DNA of 64,000 nucleotides from Alphaproteobacteria bacterium (GTDB lineage Bacteria > Pseudomonadota > Alphaproteobacteria > Micropepsales > Micropepsaceae), in NCBI GenBank assembly GCA_947465395.1, contig CANIAL010000006.1, positions 1 through 64,000 on the forward strand. Direction: 5' to 3'. Position 1 is the first letter of the stretch. Every line of letters starts with the position of its first letter. The position numbers and the translations under genes are program-made. Of the stretch, positions 21,672-29,958 are shown piece after piece. The notes beneath the pieces were generated by a model, which was given only the letters and a program-made list of their open reading frames with translations, was not told where the DNA came from and made no database searches.

Positions 21672-21766
21672 TCCTCCCCCTCATGCGAAGCATTGGAGGG
21701 GGAGGTGGTTTCAGCGTGCGAAGGCGACCTTTTCGGGAGCCGAGCGAAAGCTGAAACCGGAGGGGG
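21672..21766 (-). repeat. Family 1 palindromic intergenic repeat, copy 5 (metK-trmB gap)
   Basis: 95 bp, reverse orientation. The arm next to trmB is CCTCCCCCT-CATGCGAAGCATTGG-AGGGGGAGG; the other arm pairs GGTTTCAGC with GCTGAAACC around a CTTTTCGGGAG-type centre. It closely matches copy 6 on the other side of metK, in opposite orientation, so metK is bracketed by inverted copies. Confidence 0.82.
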
Positions 21767-21771
21767 TCAAA

Positions 21772-22962
21772 TTAGAGCGCGGATTTAATCTGCGCTGCCA
21801 GATCCGTCTTTTCCCAAGAAAAGCCGCCCTCGGCATCCGGCTCCCGGCCGAAATGCCCATAAGCAGACGTGCGGGCGAAGATGGGCTTGTTGAGGTCCAG
21901 GTGCTGGCGGATGCCGCGCGGCTTCAGGTTCATCAACTGGGGCAGGATTTTTTCCAGCTTGGCCTCGTCCACCTGGCCGGTGCCATGGGTGTCCACATAG
22001 ACGCTAAGAGGTTCGGCAACGCCGATGGCGTAAGACAACTGGATGGTGCAGCGATCGGCCAGACCCGCAGCCACCACATTCTTGGCCAGGTAGCGCGCCG
22101 CATAGGCAGCAGAACGATCCACCTTGGTGGAATCCTTGCCCGAGAAAGCGCCGCCGCCATGGGGCGCCGCGCCACCGTAAGTGTCCACGATGATCTTGCG
22201 CCCGGTCAGGCCGCAATCGCCATCCGGGCCGCCCACGACAAAGGCGCCGGTGGGATTGATGTGCCAGGCGGTTTTGTCGTTGATCCAGGCCGTGGGAAGC
22301 ACCTGGCGGATATACGGCTCCACGATGGCGCGGATATCGGCGGAAGTCTGCTTTTCATCCATGTGCTGGGTGGAAAGCACAATCTGGGTCGCTTCCACCG
22401 GCACGCCATTCACATAGCGCAATGTCACCTGGCTCTTGGCGTCAGGGCCAAGCGTCTTTTCCTTGCCGGACTTGCGCACCTGGGCCAGCAATTCCAGCAT
22501 TTTATGACTGTAGTACAGCGGCGCCGGCATCAGCACCGGCGTCTCGCGGCAGGCATAGCCGAACATGATGCCCTGGTCGCCCGCGCCTTCATCCTTGTTG
22601 CCGCTGGCGTCCACGCCCTGGGCGATGTGCGGCGACTGGGCATGCAGCAGGATTTCGACCTGCGCATTCTTCCAGTGAAAGCCATCCTGCTCGTAGCCGA
22701 TATCCTTGATGGCGGCGCGGGTGACGGCTTCGATCTGGGCGTTGGTGACGGATTTGGGGCCGCGGGTTTCGCCCGCGATCACCACCCGGTTGGTGGTGCA
22801 AAGCGTCTCGCAGGCGGCGCGGATGTCCCAGGGGCTCATGCCGTCCTTGGGGCCTTCGCGGAAAAACAGGTCCACCACCTCGTCCGAGATGCGGTCGCTC
22901 ACCTTGTCGGGATGGCCTTCCGAAACGCTTTCGGAGGTGAAGAGATAGTCGGACCGCGCCAT
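21772..22962 (-). CDS. metK: S-adenosylmethionine synthetase
   Basis: Makes SAM from methionine and ATP; cytosolic tetramer. The 396-residue protein has the N-terminal [14 protein letters not shown] (15-28), the ATP motif [12 protein letters not shown], and the phosphate loop [20 protein letters not shown], all intact. The ATG at 22962 is preferred over one six codons upstream because AGGGA lies about 8 bases before it. A 22-bp inverted repeat about 80 bp upstream may be an operator. Family 1 repeats flank the gene on both sides. Confidence 0.98.
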   Translation of the reverse strand: MARSDYLFTSESVSEGHPDKVSDRISDEVVDLFFREGPKDGMSPWDIRAACETLCTTNRVVIAGETRGPKSVTNAQIEAVTRAAIKDIGYEQDGFHWKNAQVEILLHAQSPHIAQGVDASGNKDEGAGDQGIMFGYACRETPVLMPAPLYYSHKMLELLAQVRKSGKEKTLGPDAKSQVTLRYVNGVPVEATQIVLSTQHMDEKQTSADIRAIVEPYIRQVLPTAWINDKTAWHINPTGAFVVGGPDGDCGLTGRKIIVDTYGGAAPHGGGAFSGKDSTKVDRSAAYAARYLAKNVVAAGLADRCTIQLSYAIGVAEPLSVYVDTHGTGQVDEAKLEKILPQLMNLKPRGIRQHLDLNKPIFARTSAYGHFGREPDAEGGFSWEKTDLAAQIKSAL

Positions 22963-23040
22963 GGGGGATTCCCTGTTCAAAGCAAAGGGGGTTTCGAAGT
23001 GGGCGCTTCTTTACAGGGAATCGCCCCGGGGTCAAAGGCT

Positions 23041-23062
23041 GATATGTCTTTTTTGACATATC
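23041..23062. promoter_or_regulatory. 22-bp inverted repeat, candidate metK operator
   Basis: GATATGTC-TTTTTT-GACATATC is a perfect 8-bp inverted repeat with a 6-base AT centre, unusually AT-rich for this genome, lying between the divergent metK and hisB genes. On the minus strand it overlaps the region expected for the metK promoter. ArsR-type regulators of methionine/SAM cycle genes bind ATAT-ended palindromes of this sort, but assignment is inference. Confidence 0.5.
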
Positions 23063-23111
23063 CATCTCAAAACAAGGGATTCACGGGGGGATTCAGGGCT
23101 GCTATATGCTT

Positions 23112-23199
23112 CCCCCTCCGGTTTCAGCTTTCGCTCGGCTCCCAAAGGATCGCCTTCGCACGCTGAAACCACCTCCCCGGCTTCGCCGCACAGGGGAGG
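23112..23199 (+). repeat. Family 1 palindromic intergenic repeat, copy 6
   Basis: 88 bp from CCCCCTCCGG to GGGGAGG, with GGTTTCAGC/GCTGAAACC pairing and a CCGGCTTCGCCG right hairpin. It lies between the metK upstream region and hisB, 30 bp before the hisB start. Nearly identical in its left arm to copy 5. Confidence 0.82.
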
Positions 23200-23229
23200 C
23201 GGGCCTGAGTGTTCAGAAAGAAAGAACCG

Positions 23230-23817
23230 ATGCGAACCGCGACCGTTGAGCGCAAAACCCGCGAGACCGAGATCGCCGTTTCCCTGGACCTGGACGGGTC
23301 GGGGGAATGCGACATTGATACCGGCATCGGCTTTCTGGATCACATGCTGGAAAGCTTTGGCCGCCATTCCATGATGGACCTGAAAGTGCGGGCCACCGGC
23401 GACCTGCATGTGGATTTCCACCACACCACCGAAGACACCGCCATCGTCATCGGCCAGGCCGTGAAACAGGCGCTGGGCGATTTTTCCGGCATTACACGTT
23501 TCGGAACAGCGCTGATCCCCATGGACGAAGCGCTGACGCGGGTTGCGATAGACGTTTCCAACCGGCCTTACCTGATCTGGAAGGTGACGATCCCCAAGCC
23601 CAAGCTGGGCGAGATGGACACCGAACTGTTCAAGGAATGGTTCCAGGCCTTTGCCCAGAATGCAGGCGTGTGCCTGCACATCGAAAATCTGTATGCCGAC
23701 AACAGCCATCATATCGTCGAGACCTGCTTCAAAGGGCTGGCGCGGGCGCTGCGCCAGGCGGTGACGCCGGATGAGCGGCTTGAGGGCGGGGTCGCCAGCA
23801 CCAAGGGCTCGCTCTAG
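23230..23817 (+). CDS. hisB: Imidazoleglycerol-phosphate dehydratase
   Basis: Sixth step of histidine synthesis, a manganese enzyme. The 195-residue monofunctional form has [15 protein letters not shown], the metal motifs HHTTEDTA (64-71) and NSHHIVE (about 158-164), and [13 protein letters not shown] CFKGLARAL. The ATG at 23230 ([10 protein letters not shown]) is preferred over a GTG seven codons earlier that lies at the repeat edge. In many alphaproteobacteria hisB leads hisH-hisA-hisF; here hisH and hisA are 25 kb away and hisB is followed by unrelated genes. Confidence 0.97.
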   Translation: MRTATVERKTRETEIAVSLDLDGSGECDIDTGIGFLDHMLESFGRHSMMDLKVRATGDLHVDFHHTTEDTAIVIGQAVKQALGDFSGITRFGTALIPMDEALTRVAIDVSNRPYLIWKVTIPKPKLGEMDTELFKEWFQAFAQNAGVCLHIENLYADNSHHIVETCFKGLARALRQAVTPDERLEGGVASTKGSL

Positions 23818-23843
23818 CACGCGGCTTTTTCTATGATGGCTGG

Positions 23844-24539
23844 GTGAACCAGCTTTTTCCTGTTCCCGAATCCGAACGCCGCGCCGCGCTGGAAGCGGCC
23901 GAGGCGCGCGCATCCGCCATGATGGATACAATCGAGGCGGCGGGATTGGTGCGTGCGGGCCGCAGCGAGCGCGACGTGGAAGACGAGATTTACACGCTGG
24001 CCGCCCGCGATTTCGGGGTGAAGAAGCATTGGCACAAGCGCATCGTGCGCTCCGGTCCCAACACGCTCACCATCGCGGGCGACAATCCGCCGGTGCGCCT
24101 GATCCGCGCCGACGATATCGTTTATGTGGACCTTGGTCCCGTCTTCGAAGCCTGGGAAGCGGATATCGGCCGCAGCTATGTGATGGGCGATGATGCCCGC
24201 GCTCACGCACTGGTGGCGGAACTGCCGCGCCAGTTTGAAAAGCTGCGTGACCATTATTGCGCGGACCCGTCCATCACCGGCGCGGCGCTTTATGCCTTCG
24301 CGCAAAGCAGCGCCCGCGAGGCGGGCTTTGCCTTTGGCGGCAAGATCGCGGGCCATATCCTCAGCGAATTCGCCCATGCCCATATTCCCGGCGACAAGGC
24401 GTTGAACCGCATCGGCCCCGACAACACCAAACCCATGTCGGACCCGGACGGGCATGGCCGCGCGCGGCACTGGATACTGGAAATCCATCTGGTGGATGCG
24501 GCGAAGAATATCGGCGGTTTTTACGAGAGGCTGTTGTGA
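23844..24539 (+). CDS. M24-family metallopeptidase (aminopeptidase P/methionine aminopeptidase fold)
   Basis: 231-residue protein with the pita-bread fold and no N-terminal creatinase domain. All five expected metal ligands can be placed: Asp96 (VYVDLGPV) and Asp107 (EADIGRSY), His171 (GGKIAGHIL), Glu213 (ILEIHLVD) and Glu228 near the C-terminus. It is therefore likely catalytic, on short peptides or as a proline-specific peptidase; the substrate is unknown. It starts with GTG and its stop overlaps the mmcB GTG start as GTGA. Confidence 0.85.
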   Translation: MNQLFPVPESERRAALEAAEARASAMMDTIEAAGLVRAGRSERDVEDEIYTLAARDFGVKKHWHKRIVRSGPNTLTIAGDNPPVRLIRADDIVYVDLGPVFEAWEADIGRSYVMGDDARAHALVAELPRQFEKLRDHYCADPSITGAALYAFAQSSAREAGFAFGGKIAGHILSEFAHAHIPGDKALNRIGPDNTKPMSDPDGHGRARHWILEIHLVDAAKNIGGFYERLL

Positions 24540-25018
24540 CAACCGCCATCGATGTTGCGCGCGGTGTCAGCAGGCTTTTGATGCAGACCGGGTATGCACC
24601 TGTGTTGGAATTCACCCTGCCCAATGGGCGGCGGCTGGACGTGGCCGCCATCGGCCCGGGCGGCGAAATACTGGGCGTGGAAATAAAAGTGGCGCTGGCC
24701 GATCTGCGCGGCGACACCAAATGGCCGGAGTATCTGGATTATTGCGACCTGTTCTATTTCGCCATTCCCCCGGAATTCCCGCATGAACATGTGCCCGCCG
24801 ATACGGGGCTGATGGTGGCGGACCGCTATGGCGGGGCGATCATCAAGCCGGCGGTGCCGCAAAGCCTGCATGCCAGCCGGCGCAAAGCCGTTACCATCAG
24901 CTTCGCACAGGTGGCGGCGGGCCGCCTTTCCGCCGTGCTGGAAACCATCGCAGAAGCCAACACACCCAACCTTGTGATACCCGATGCCACAGGAGCATCG
25001 GCCAGGAAAAACGTGTAG
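24536..25018 (+). CDS. mmcB: MmcB-family DNA repair protein
   Basis: 160-residue protein of the MmcB family (DUF1052), linked in Caulobacter to the DNA damage response. The core LEFTLPNGRRLDVAAIGPGGEILGVEIKV, seen in parts, has the E...D...ExK spacing of PD-(D/E)xK nucleases: Asp in RRLDVAA and Glu-x-Lys in GVEIKVAL. GTG start overlapping the upstream stop. The last eight residues (GASARKNV) and the stop codon come from a family 2 repeat, so the natural C-terminus has probably been altered. No LexA-type box is visible close by. Confidence 0.87.
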   Translation: MTTAIDVARGVSRLLMQTGYAPVLEFTLPNGRRLDVAAIGPGGEILGVEIKVALADLRGDTKWPEYLDYCDLFYFAIPPEFPHEHVPADTGLMVADRYGGAIIKPAVPQSLHASRRKAVTISFAQVAAGRLSAVLETIAEANTPNLVIPDATGASARKNV

Positions 25019-25069
25019 CTTATGAGCGAAGCGAATAGCGGAGCGGTTTTCCGTCCGGCCGTGCGACCA
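24992..25069 (+). repeat. Family 2 repeat, copy a (mmcB-mmcQ junction)
   Basis: Begins GGAGCATCGG and ends GTGCGACCA. It forms a long stem: GCATCGGCC with GGCCGTGC and GGAAAA with TTTTCC, with GAGCGAAGCGAA in the loop. It covers the last codons and stop of mmcB, and its final A is the first base of the ATG of the next gene. Confidence 0.65.
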
Positions 25070-25434
25070 TGCTAACGAGAAATGAAGCCAAGAAGATCGC
25101 GCTGGCCTGGCCCGGCGCCACGGAAGGCCCCTATTTCGGCAAGCCGTCCATATTCCTGGGCGAGAAATTTCTCACCCGCGTGCATCACAAGGAAGACGCC
25201 ATGGTGTTCGATATCGGCTCCATGGAAATGCGCGACATGATGCTGGAGGCCGAGCCCAAGCTTTTCTACATCACCGAGCATTACCGCAAATTCCCCTATC
25301 TGCTGGCGCGGCTATCAGCGCTGAACAAGACCGTGCTGATGGAATTGCTGGATGCGCGGGCGCTGCGTATCGCCGCCTCAGGCCCCAAGAGAAAATGGGC
25401 GAAAACGAAAACAAAGAAGAAGGTTAAGGCCTAG
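25069..25434 (+). CDS. MmcQ/YjbR-family protein
   Basis: 121 residues with the family pattern LTRNEAKKIALAWPGATEGPYFGKPSIFLGEKFLTRVH, seen in parts, the CyaY-like fold, and KLFYITEHYRKFPYLLARL. Described as DNA-binding in some family members but with no firm role. A Lys-rich tail (RKWAKTKTKKKVKA) ends it. Its ATG is formed at the edge of a family 2 repeat, so its ribosome site must be repeat-derived; none of good quality is seen. Confidence 0.88.
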   Translation: MLTRNEAKKIALAWPGATEGPYFGKPSIFLGEKFLTRVHHKEDAMVFDIGSMEMRDMMLEAEPKLFYITEHYRKFPYLLARLSALNKTVLMELLDARALRIAASGPKRKWAKTKTKKKVKA

Positions 25435-25466
25435 GCGATTGGTGGCGCTTTTGCAGCACGCCCTTC

Positions 25467-26393
25467 ATGACGGGGCGAAACCGCAATTTCCTGGGCGACT
25501 TTGTGCCAGAATGGTGCGCGCTGGCGGCATTGGCATTGGCCGATGCGCTGCTGGCCGTCCATGCGCACATTAATTTCCAGCCTACGCCGGGTGCGTACTG
25601 GCTGATACCGCTGCTGCTGCTGGCGGCTTTTTGGACGCGGCAACGCTTTCCACGCCTGGGCCTGGGGCTGGATTATTTCGCGCTGCTGGTCGCCGCCGAC
25701 ACCGCCATCCGGGTTCTGACTTATGTGACATCGGCGCTGGCGGGTCCCTTGCGGGATGCGCAATTCGCCGCCATGGACCGTGCGCTGGGTTTTGACTGGA
25801 TCACCTATTTTCACTTCGTGGTGGACCATCCCCAGATCGGCGCGGTGCTGGGCTTTCTTTATTACCGCATCGGGCTGATCGCAGTCGGCTTCTTTGTGCT
25901 GATGTGCTGGCGCGGCAATGCGGCCCGCATGCGCGAAATCTTCTGGCTGCTGCTGACCGCCAGCGTGCTGACCGCCATCATCGCCCAGATGCTGCCGGTG
26001 CTGGGGCCGTTTCATACGTATGGCCTGGCCGAATCCTGCGGCCCCTTCGTGCTGGAGCTGGAACGCCTGCGCGCCGGCTTGCATCCCGCTTTCCCGCTGG
26101 GATCATTGCAGGGCGTGGTGCAATTCCCGTCCTTCCACACCACATTGGCGCTGGGACTTGTCTATGCCTTTCGCGGCATGGGCCGGACGGCCAAGACCAT
26201 CAATATTCTTTGCGCGATGATCCTGTTCGGCGTGCCAGTGTTCGGCGGCCATTACCTGGTGGACATGATCGGCGGAGCATGTGTGCTGGCGATGTCGCTG
26301 GCCGTGATCAAAGCCGCGCCGCTGGCGGCCCGCAGATTTATCGCGGGCTACGCTTTGCCAAAATACGCTGCAAAGTCCGCCGGTGCATATTAA
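25467..26393 (+). CDS. PAP2-superfamily membrane protein (inositolphosphotransferase-like)
   Basis: 308-residue integral membrane protein with about six hydrophobic segments (near 15-32, 45-57, 68-90, 128-147, 158-180, 246-284). The phosphatase/transferase motifs PSFHTTLALG (His224) and GGHYLVDMIGG (His262, Asp266) are intact. The layout, with catalytic histidines late in the protein, fits the PAP2_3/Aur1-like branch that moves phospho-head-groups between lipids. Substrate unknown. It is last in the rightward hisB-M24-mmcB-mmcQ run. Confidence 0.86.
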   Translation: MTGRNRNFLGDFVPEWCALAALALADALLAVHAHINFQPTPGAYWLIPLLLLAAFWTRQRFPRLGLGLDYFALLVAADTAIRVLTYVTSALAGPLRDAQFAAMDRALGFDWITYFHFVVDHPQIGAVLGFLYYRIGLIAVGFFVLMCWRGNAARMREIFWLLLTASVLTAIIAQMLPVLGPFHTYGLAESCGPFVLELERLRAGLHPAFPLGSLQGVVQFPSFHTTLALGLVYAFRGMGRTAKTINILCAMILFGVPVFGGHYLVDMIGGACVLAMSLAVIKAAPLAARRFIAGYALPKYAAKSAGAY

Positions 26394-26402
26394 GGCGGCG
26401 CC

Positions 26403-26449
26403 GGAGCATCGGGCAGGCGAGCGCAGCGAAGCCGTTGCCCGTGCGACCA
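26403..26449 (+). repeat. Family 2 repeat, copy b
   Basis: 47 bp from GGAGCATCGG to GTGCGACCA containing the 19-base core CGGGCAGGCGAGCGCAGCG. CGGGCA pairs with TGCCCG and GGC with GCC. It fills the gap between the convergent PAP2 and regA stop codons, followed by a run of seven A. Confidence 0.7.
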
Positions 26450-26457
26450 GAAAAAAA

Positions 26458-26988
26458 TCAGCGCGGCGAGCGCTTGGCGAGAATTCTTTGAAGAGTGCGC
26501 CGATGCATGTTCAGCCGCCGCGCCGTCTCAGAGACATTGTGCCCGCATAATTCATAGACGCGCTGGATATGCTCCCAGCGCACCCGGTCGGCGGACATGG
26601 GATTTTCCGGCGGCTTGGGCTTTGTGCCCGGCACCGCCATCAGCGCCGCCAATATGTCATCGGCATCGGCGGGCTTGGGCAAATAATCAATGGCGCCATA
26701 TTTCACCGCGGCGACGGCGGTGGCGATGTTGCCGAAACCGGTCAGGACCACCACCCGGCTTTTCGGGCGCACCATGTGCAGGGTTTCCACCACGTCCAGA
26801 CCGTTGCCGTCATCCAGCTTCAGGTCCACCACTGCATAGGCGGGCGGCGCTTCGCGGCTGAGGCTTTTGCCTTCACTGACCGATTCGGCAATCGCCACCG
26901 TGAAGCCGCGTGCTTCCATGGCTCTGGCCAACCGTTCCCGCAAGGGACGGTCGTCTTCCACGATCAGCAGGGTTTTTTCTTCGGTCAT
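26458..26988 (-). CDS. regA: Response regulator RegA/ActR/PrrA
   Basis: Redox-responsive transcription factor phosphorylated by RegB. Receiver domain residues are all present: Glu11-Asp12-Asp13, phospho-acceptor Asp55 (VVDLKL), Thr83 and Lys105. A Pro-rich linker (about 120-131) leads to a Fis-type helix-turn-helix, NVSETARRLNMHRRTLQRIL (151-170), the highly conserved RegA DNA-binding end. It follows regB by 37 bp on the minus strand. Family targets include photosynthesis, respiration, nitrogen and carbon fixation genes; the targets here are unknown. Confidence 0.95.
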   Translation of the reverse strand: MTEEKTLLIVEDDRPLRERLARAMEARGFTVAIAESVSEGKSLSREAPPAYAVVDLKLDDGNGLDVVETLHMVRPKSRVVVLTGFGNIATAVAAVKYGAIDYLPKPADADDILAALMAVPGTKPKPPENPMSADRVRWEHIQRVYELCGHNVSETARRLNMHRRTLQRILAKRSPR

Positions 26989-27025
26989 TGGGCCGCCACA
27001 TATAACCCGTGCGTGGCTGCGTCAA

Positions 27026-28414
27026 TCAGTCATCCGCCTGGGTGGGCGGCTCTGCCCCGTCAATCACGCCCCGCGCCCAGCGTATCGCCACTTTCGCGCC
27101 GCCGGGATGGCCATCGCGGGGGGCGGGATTGCTGGCCTTTACCATGCCACCGGTCTGCTCCAGCAAAATCTTGGCGATAAAAAAGCCCAGCCCCATGCCT
27201 TCATGCTGCTCCAGCCGGTCCTTGGGGCCGATCTCGTTTTCGCCCAGCGCATGATGCCCGGGACGCGAGGTGACATACGGCTCGCCAATGCGCTCGAAGA
27301 TTTCCGGTGCAAAGCCGGGGCCGTCATCCTCGATCACGATATTCAGGCTGGCATCATCCCAGGTGGCCGAGACGCGCATTTGATTGCTGGCGAAGTCGGC
27401 GGCATTTTCCAGAATGTTGCCCAGCCCGTGCAGAAGCTCGGGCACGCGCCAGACTTGGGGCTGTGACGCCGGGCTGTCTTCCATCGGCACCGCCACGATG
27501 ATGTCCAGGTCATCGCCGCGATAGGGCGCGGCCAGGTCGTCCAGCAGCGCGCCCAGGGGAAGACGCGCCGTTGCGCCCAGCATGGACTGTTCGGGATCCG
27601 CCAGGCGCGCAATGATGGCGCGGCAGCGTTCGGCCTGTTGCCGCAGCAAGCGCACATCTTCAATTTCAGCGGAGTTTTCGGGCAGCGCCCGTTCCAGTTC
27701 GCGCGCCACCACCGCGATGGTGCCCAGTGGCGTGCCCAGTTCGTGCGCCGCCGCCGTGGCCAGCGCGCCCAGCGCCGCCAGGCGATGCTCGCGCGCCAGC
27801 GCCAGCTGGGTGGCGGCAAGGCCCGCCGACATGCGCGTGGATTCCGACGCCATGCGCCAGGCATAGATGGAGGTAAAGCCGATCCCGATCATCAGCGCCG
27901 CCCAGATACCGGATTGATAAAGCGGCGGCAGCGCCAATGTCTCGCCCGCCGGCCAGGGCAATGGGCGATGCACCACGCCGATCACGCTGACCGCCACAAA
28001 GGTGATGCCCGCCAGCATCAGCGTGTTGCCAAGGTTGAGCGTGGCGGCCGCGATCACCACTGGCGCCAGGAACATCAGCGCAAAGGGATTGGTGATGCCG
28101 CCGGTCAGGTACAAAAGCGCCGCCAGCTGCACCACGTCGAACGCCAGATAGTAGCTGGCCTCGCGGTTGGCCAGCCGATGCGTGGCGGGATAGCGCACGG
28201 CCAGGACCATGTTGAGGACCGCGCTGGCCGCGATGGCGATGGCGCAATAAACCAGCGGCAGCGAAAAGCCGAAGGCGAAATAGACCAAGAACAGGGCCGC
28301 CGATTGCCCGCCAATCGCCAGCCAGCGCAAATTCGACAAGGTGCGCAGGCGCACGCGCCCGCGCTCGCCCGGCATGGGAAATGTCAGGCGCGGGCGGGTG
28401 GGGCGGGTGAGCAT
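27026..28414 (-). CDS. regB: Redox sensor histidine kinase RegB/ActS/PrrB
   Basis: 462-residue membrane kinase. Six membrane segments (about 32-50, 53-73, 89-104, 113-128, 132-147, 168-186) include the quinone-binding loop GGITNPF at 105-111. The phosphorylated His224 lies in AAAHELGTPLG, and the ATPase domain has NILENAADFA, DDGPGF and GMGLGFFIA. Cys264 in AERCRAII sits almost exactly where the redox-active cysteine of Rhodobacter RegB is (Cys265), so thiol control may be kept. Diverges from senC, partnered with regA. Confidence 0.95.
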   Translation of the reverse strand: MLTRPTRPRLTFPMPGERGRVRLRTLSNLRWLAIGGQSAALFLVYFAFGFSLPLVYCAIAIAASAVLNMVLAVRYPATHRLANREASYYLAFDVVQLAALLYLTGGITNPFALMFLAPVVIAAATLNLGNTLMLAGITFVAVSVIGVVHRPLPWPAGETLALPPLYQSGIWAALMIGIGFTSIYAWRMASESTRMSAGLAATQLALAREHRLAALGALATAAAHELGTPLGTIAVVARELERALPENSAEIEDVRLLRQQAERCRAIIARLADPEQSMLGATARLPLGALLDDLAAPYRGDDLDIIVAVPMEDSPASQPQVWRVPELLHGLGNILENAADFASNQMRVSATWDDASLNIVIEDDGPGFAPEIFERIGEPYVTSRPGHHALGENEIGPKDRLEQHEGMGLGFFIAKILLEQTGGMVKASNPAPRDGHPGGAKVAIRWARGVIDGAEPPTQADD

Positions 28415-28470
28415 GCTGTGACCTTAAGCCAGCTTGCGGGTGTGCAAAAGCCGGGGCTTAATGAGCCATC

Positions 28471-29070
28471 ATGATCAAGTCAAAAGAAGCCCTGATCCCC
28501 TATCTGCTGCTGGTGGCCGCGGTTGCGGGCGGGCTGTTGTGGCATGAAAGCGAAAGCCTGCCCCGGCTGGGCCGCACGGTTTCGGTTGGTGAAACCACGG
28601 TGGGCGGGCCGTATGCCCTGACCGACCAGGATGGACGGCCACGCAGCAGCGCCGATTTTCGTGGCCGTTTCCAGCTCATCTATTTCGGTTACAGCTTTTG
28701 CCCGGATGTCTGTCCCACCACGCTTGCCGTGATGTCGGACGCATTGGACAAATTGGGCGCGGACGCAAACCGCATCGTGCCCATCTTCATCACGGTTGAT
28801 CCCGACCGCGACACGCCCAAGGTGATGAAGCAATATGTGGCCGCGTTCGGCCCGCGTTTTATGGGCCTGACTGGATCGCAGGCGGCATTGGATAAGGTGG
28901 AAAAGGAATTTCGCGTCTATGCGCGCAAGCAGCCGCTGGAAGGCGGCACCTACGCCATGGATCATTCCAGCGTGGTGTATCTGATGGGGCCGGACGGGCG
29001 ACTGGTGAAATATTACAATGACCCGCTATCGCCCGATCAACTGGCGAAAGACCTGAAATCGCGGCTCTAG
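28471..29070 (+). CDS. senC: SCO1/SenC copper chaperone
   Basis: Membrane-anchored periplasmic thioredoxin-fold protein used to insert copper into cytochrome c oxidase. One N-terminal anchor (about 7-23), then the copper ligands Cys77 and Cys81 in SFCPDVCP and His165 in YAMDHSSV. 199 residues, normal length. It is transcribed away from regB, matching the senC/regBA association in Rhodobacter, except that regA here lies behind regB instead of behind senC. The stop shares CTAG with the folD stop. Confidence 0.95.
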   Translation: MIKSKEALIPYLLLVAAVAGGLLWHESESLPRLGRTVSVGETTVGGPYALTDQDGRPRSSADFRGRFQLIYFGYSFCPDVCPTTLAVMSDALDKLGADANRIVPIFITVDPDRDTPKVMKQYVAAFGPRFMGLTGSQAALDKVEKEFRVYARKQPLEGGTYAMDHSSVVYLMGPDGRLVKYYNDPLSPDQLAKDLKSRL

Positions 29071-29951
29071 AATTTTGGCGCTTCGATGCCGTTTTGGGCG
29101 CAAGCGGCGATCAGCGTATTCTGCATCAGGCAGACAATGGTCATGGCCCCGACCCCGCCCGGCACCGGCGTGATGGCGCCCGCGATTTTCGACGCAGGTT
29201 CATAATCCACATCGCCCACCAGCTTGGTTTTGCCGTCGCCCGCATCAACGCGGTTGATGCCCACATCAATCACCACCGCGCCGGGCTTGATCCAGTCGGC
29301 TTTCACCAGTTCGGGCTTGCCGATGGCGGCCACCAGAATGTCGGCGCGGCGCGCCAGCGCGGGCAAATCGCGCGAACGGGAATGGGCCATGGTGACGGTG
29401 GCGTTGGCGGCCAGCAGCAACAGCGCCGCGGGCTTGCCGAACAGGAGCGAGCGGCCGATCACCAACACATCCTTGCCCGCGATGTCGCCCACATATTCCT
29501 TCAAGAGCAGCATCACGCCTGCGGGCGTGCAGGACACCAGATGCGCGCGGCCCGACATCAGCAGCCCCGCATTGGTGGGGGTGAGCGCATCCACATCCTT
29601 GGCAGGATCAAGCGCGTCCAGCACCGAGGTTTCGTCCAGATGTTTCGGCAGAGGCAACTGCACCAAAATACCGTGAATGGATTTGTCGGCGTTGAGCGCG
29701 CGCACCTGCCCGAGCAGTGCTTCCTGCGTGGTGCCCGCATCCATCGCCACATGCACGGATTTGAACCCGAGCGCCTGGGCCGTCTTGCCCTTGTTCCTGA
29801 CATAGACCTCGGACGCCGGGTCGTTTCCCACCAGCACGGTGGCAAGGCCAGGCTGGATGCCGTGCGCGGCGGTGATGCGCTGCGTCTCGGCGGCAATCTT
29901 CTCGCGCAGCCGCGCGGCGGATGCCTTGCCGTCAATGATGGTGGCGGTCAT
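29067..29951 (-). CDS. folD: Bifunctional methylenetetrahydrofolate dehydrogenase/cyclohydrolase
   Basis: Interconverts methylene-, methenyl- and formyl-tetrahydrofolate with NADP. The 294-residue protein has the YVRNK catalytic segment (Tyr50, Lys54), the LVQLPLPKHLDE substrate loop, the NADP site VIGRSLLFGKPAALLLL and the family end TPVPGGVGAMTI. Usual wording at the nucleotide loop is GRSxIVGxP; Leu-Phe replaces Ile-Val here. Convergent with senC, sharing the CTAG stop overlap. Confidence 0.97.
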   Translation of the reverse strand: MTATIIDGKASAARLREKIAAETQRITAAHGIQPGLATVLVGNDPASEVYVRNKGKTAQALGFKSVHVAMDAGTTQEALLGQVRALNADKSIHGILVQLPLPKHLDETSVLDALDPAKDVDALTPTNAGLLMSGRAHLVSCTPAGVMLLLKEYVGDIAGKDVLVIGRSLLFGKPAALLLLAANATVTMAHSRSRDLPALARRADILVAAIGKPELVKADWIKPGAVVIDVGINRVDAGDGKTKLVGDVDYEPASKIAGAITPVPGGVGAMTIVCLMQNTLIAACAQNGIEAPKF

Positions 29952-29958
29952 GGAAATA

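Noticed and set aside
22963..23229. SAM riboswitch upstream of metK
   Set aside because: I could not build a SAM-I, SAM-II or SAM/SAH-like pairing pattern; the only strong structures are the 22-bp palindrome and the family 1 repeat.
23224..23237. GAAC...GAAC pair resembling the alphaproteobacterial LexA box near hisB
   Set aside because: Spacing is six bases, not seven, and it runs over the hisB start codon, so it is probably chance.
26403..26456. Family 2 copy b as the terminator of PAP2 or regA
   Set aside because: The A-run lies after the hairpin on the plus strand, so the T-run precedes the hairpin on the minus strand; neither direction has the hairpin-then-T order.
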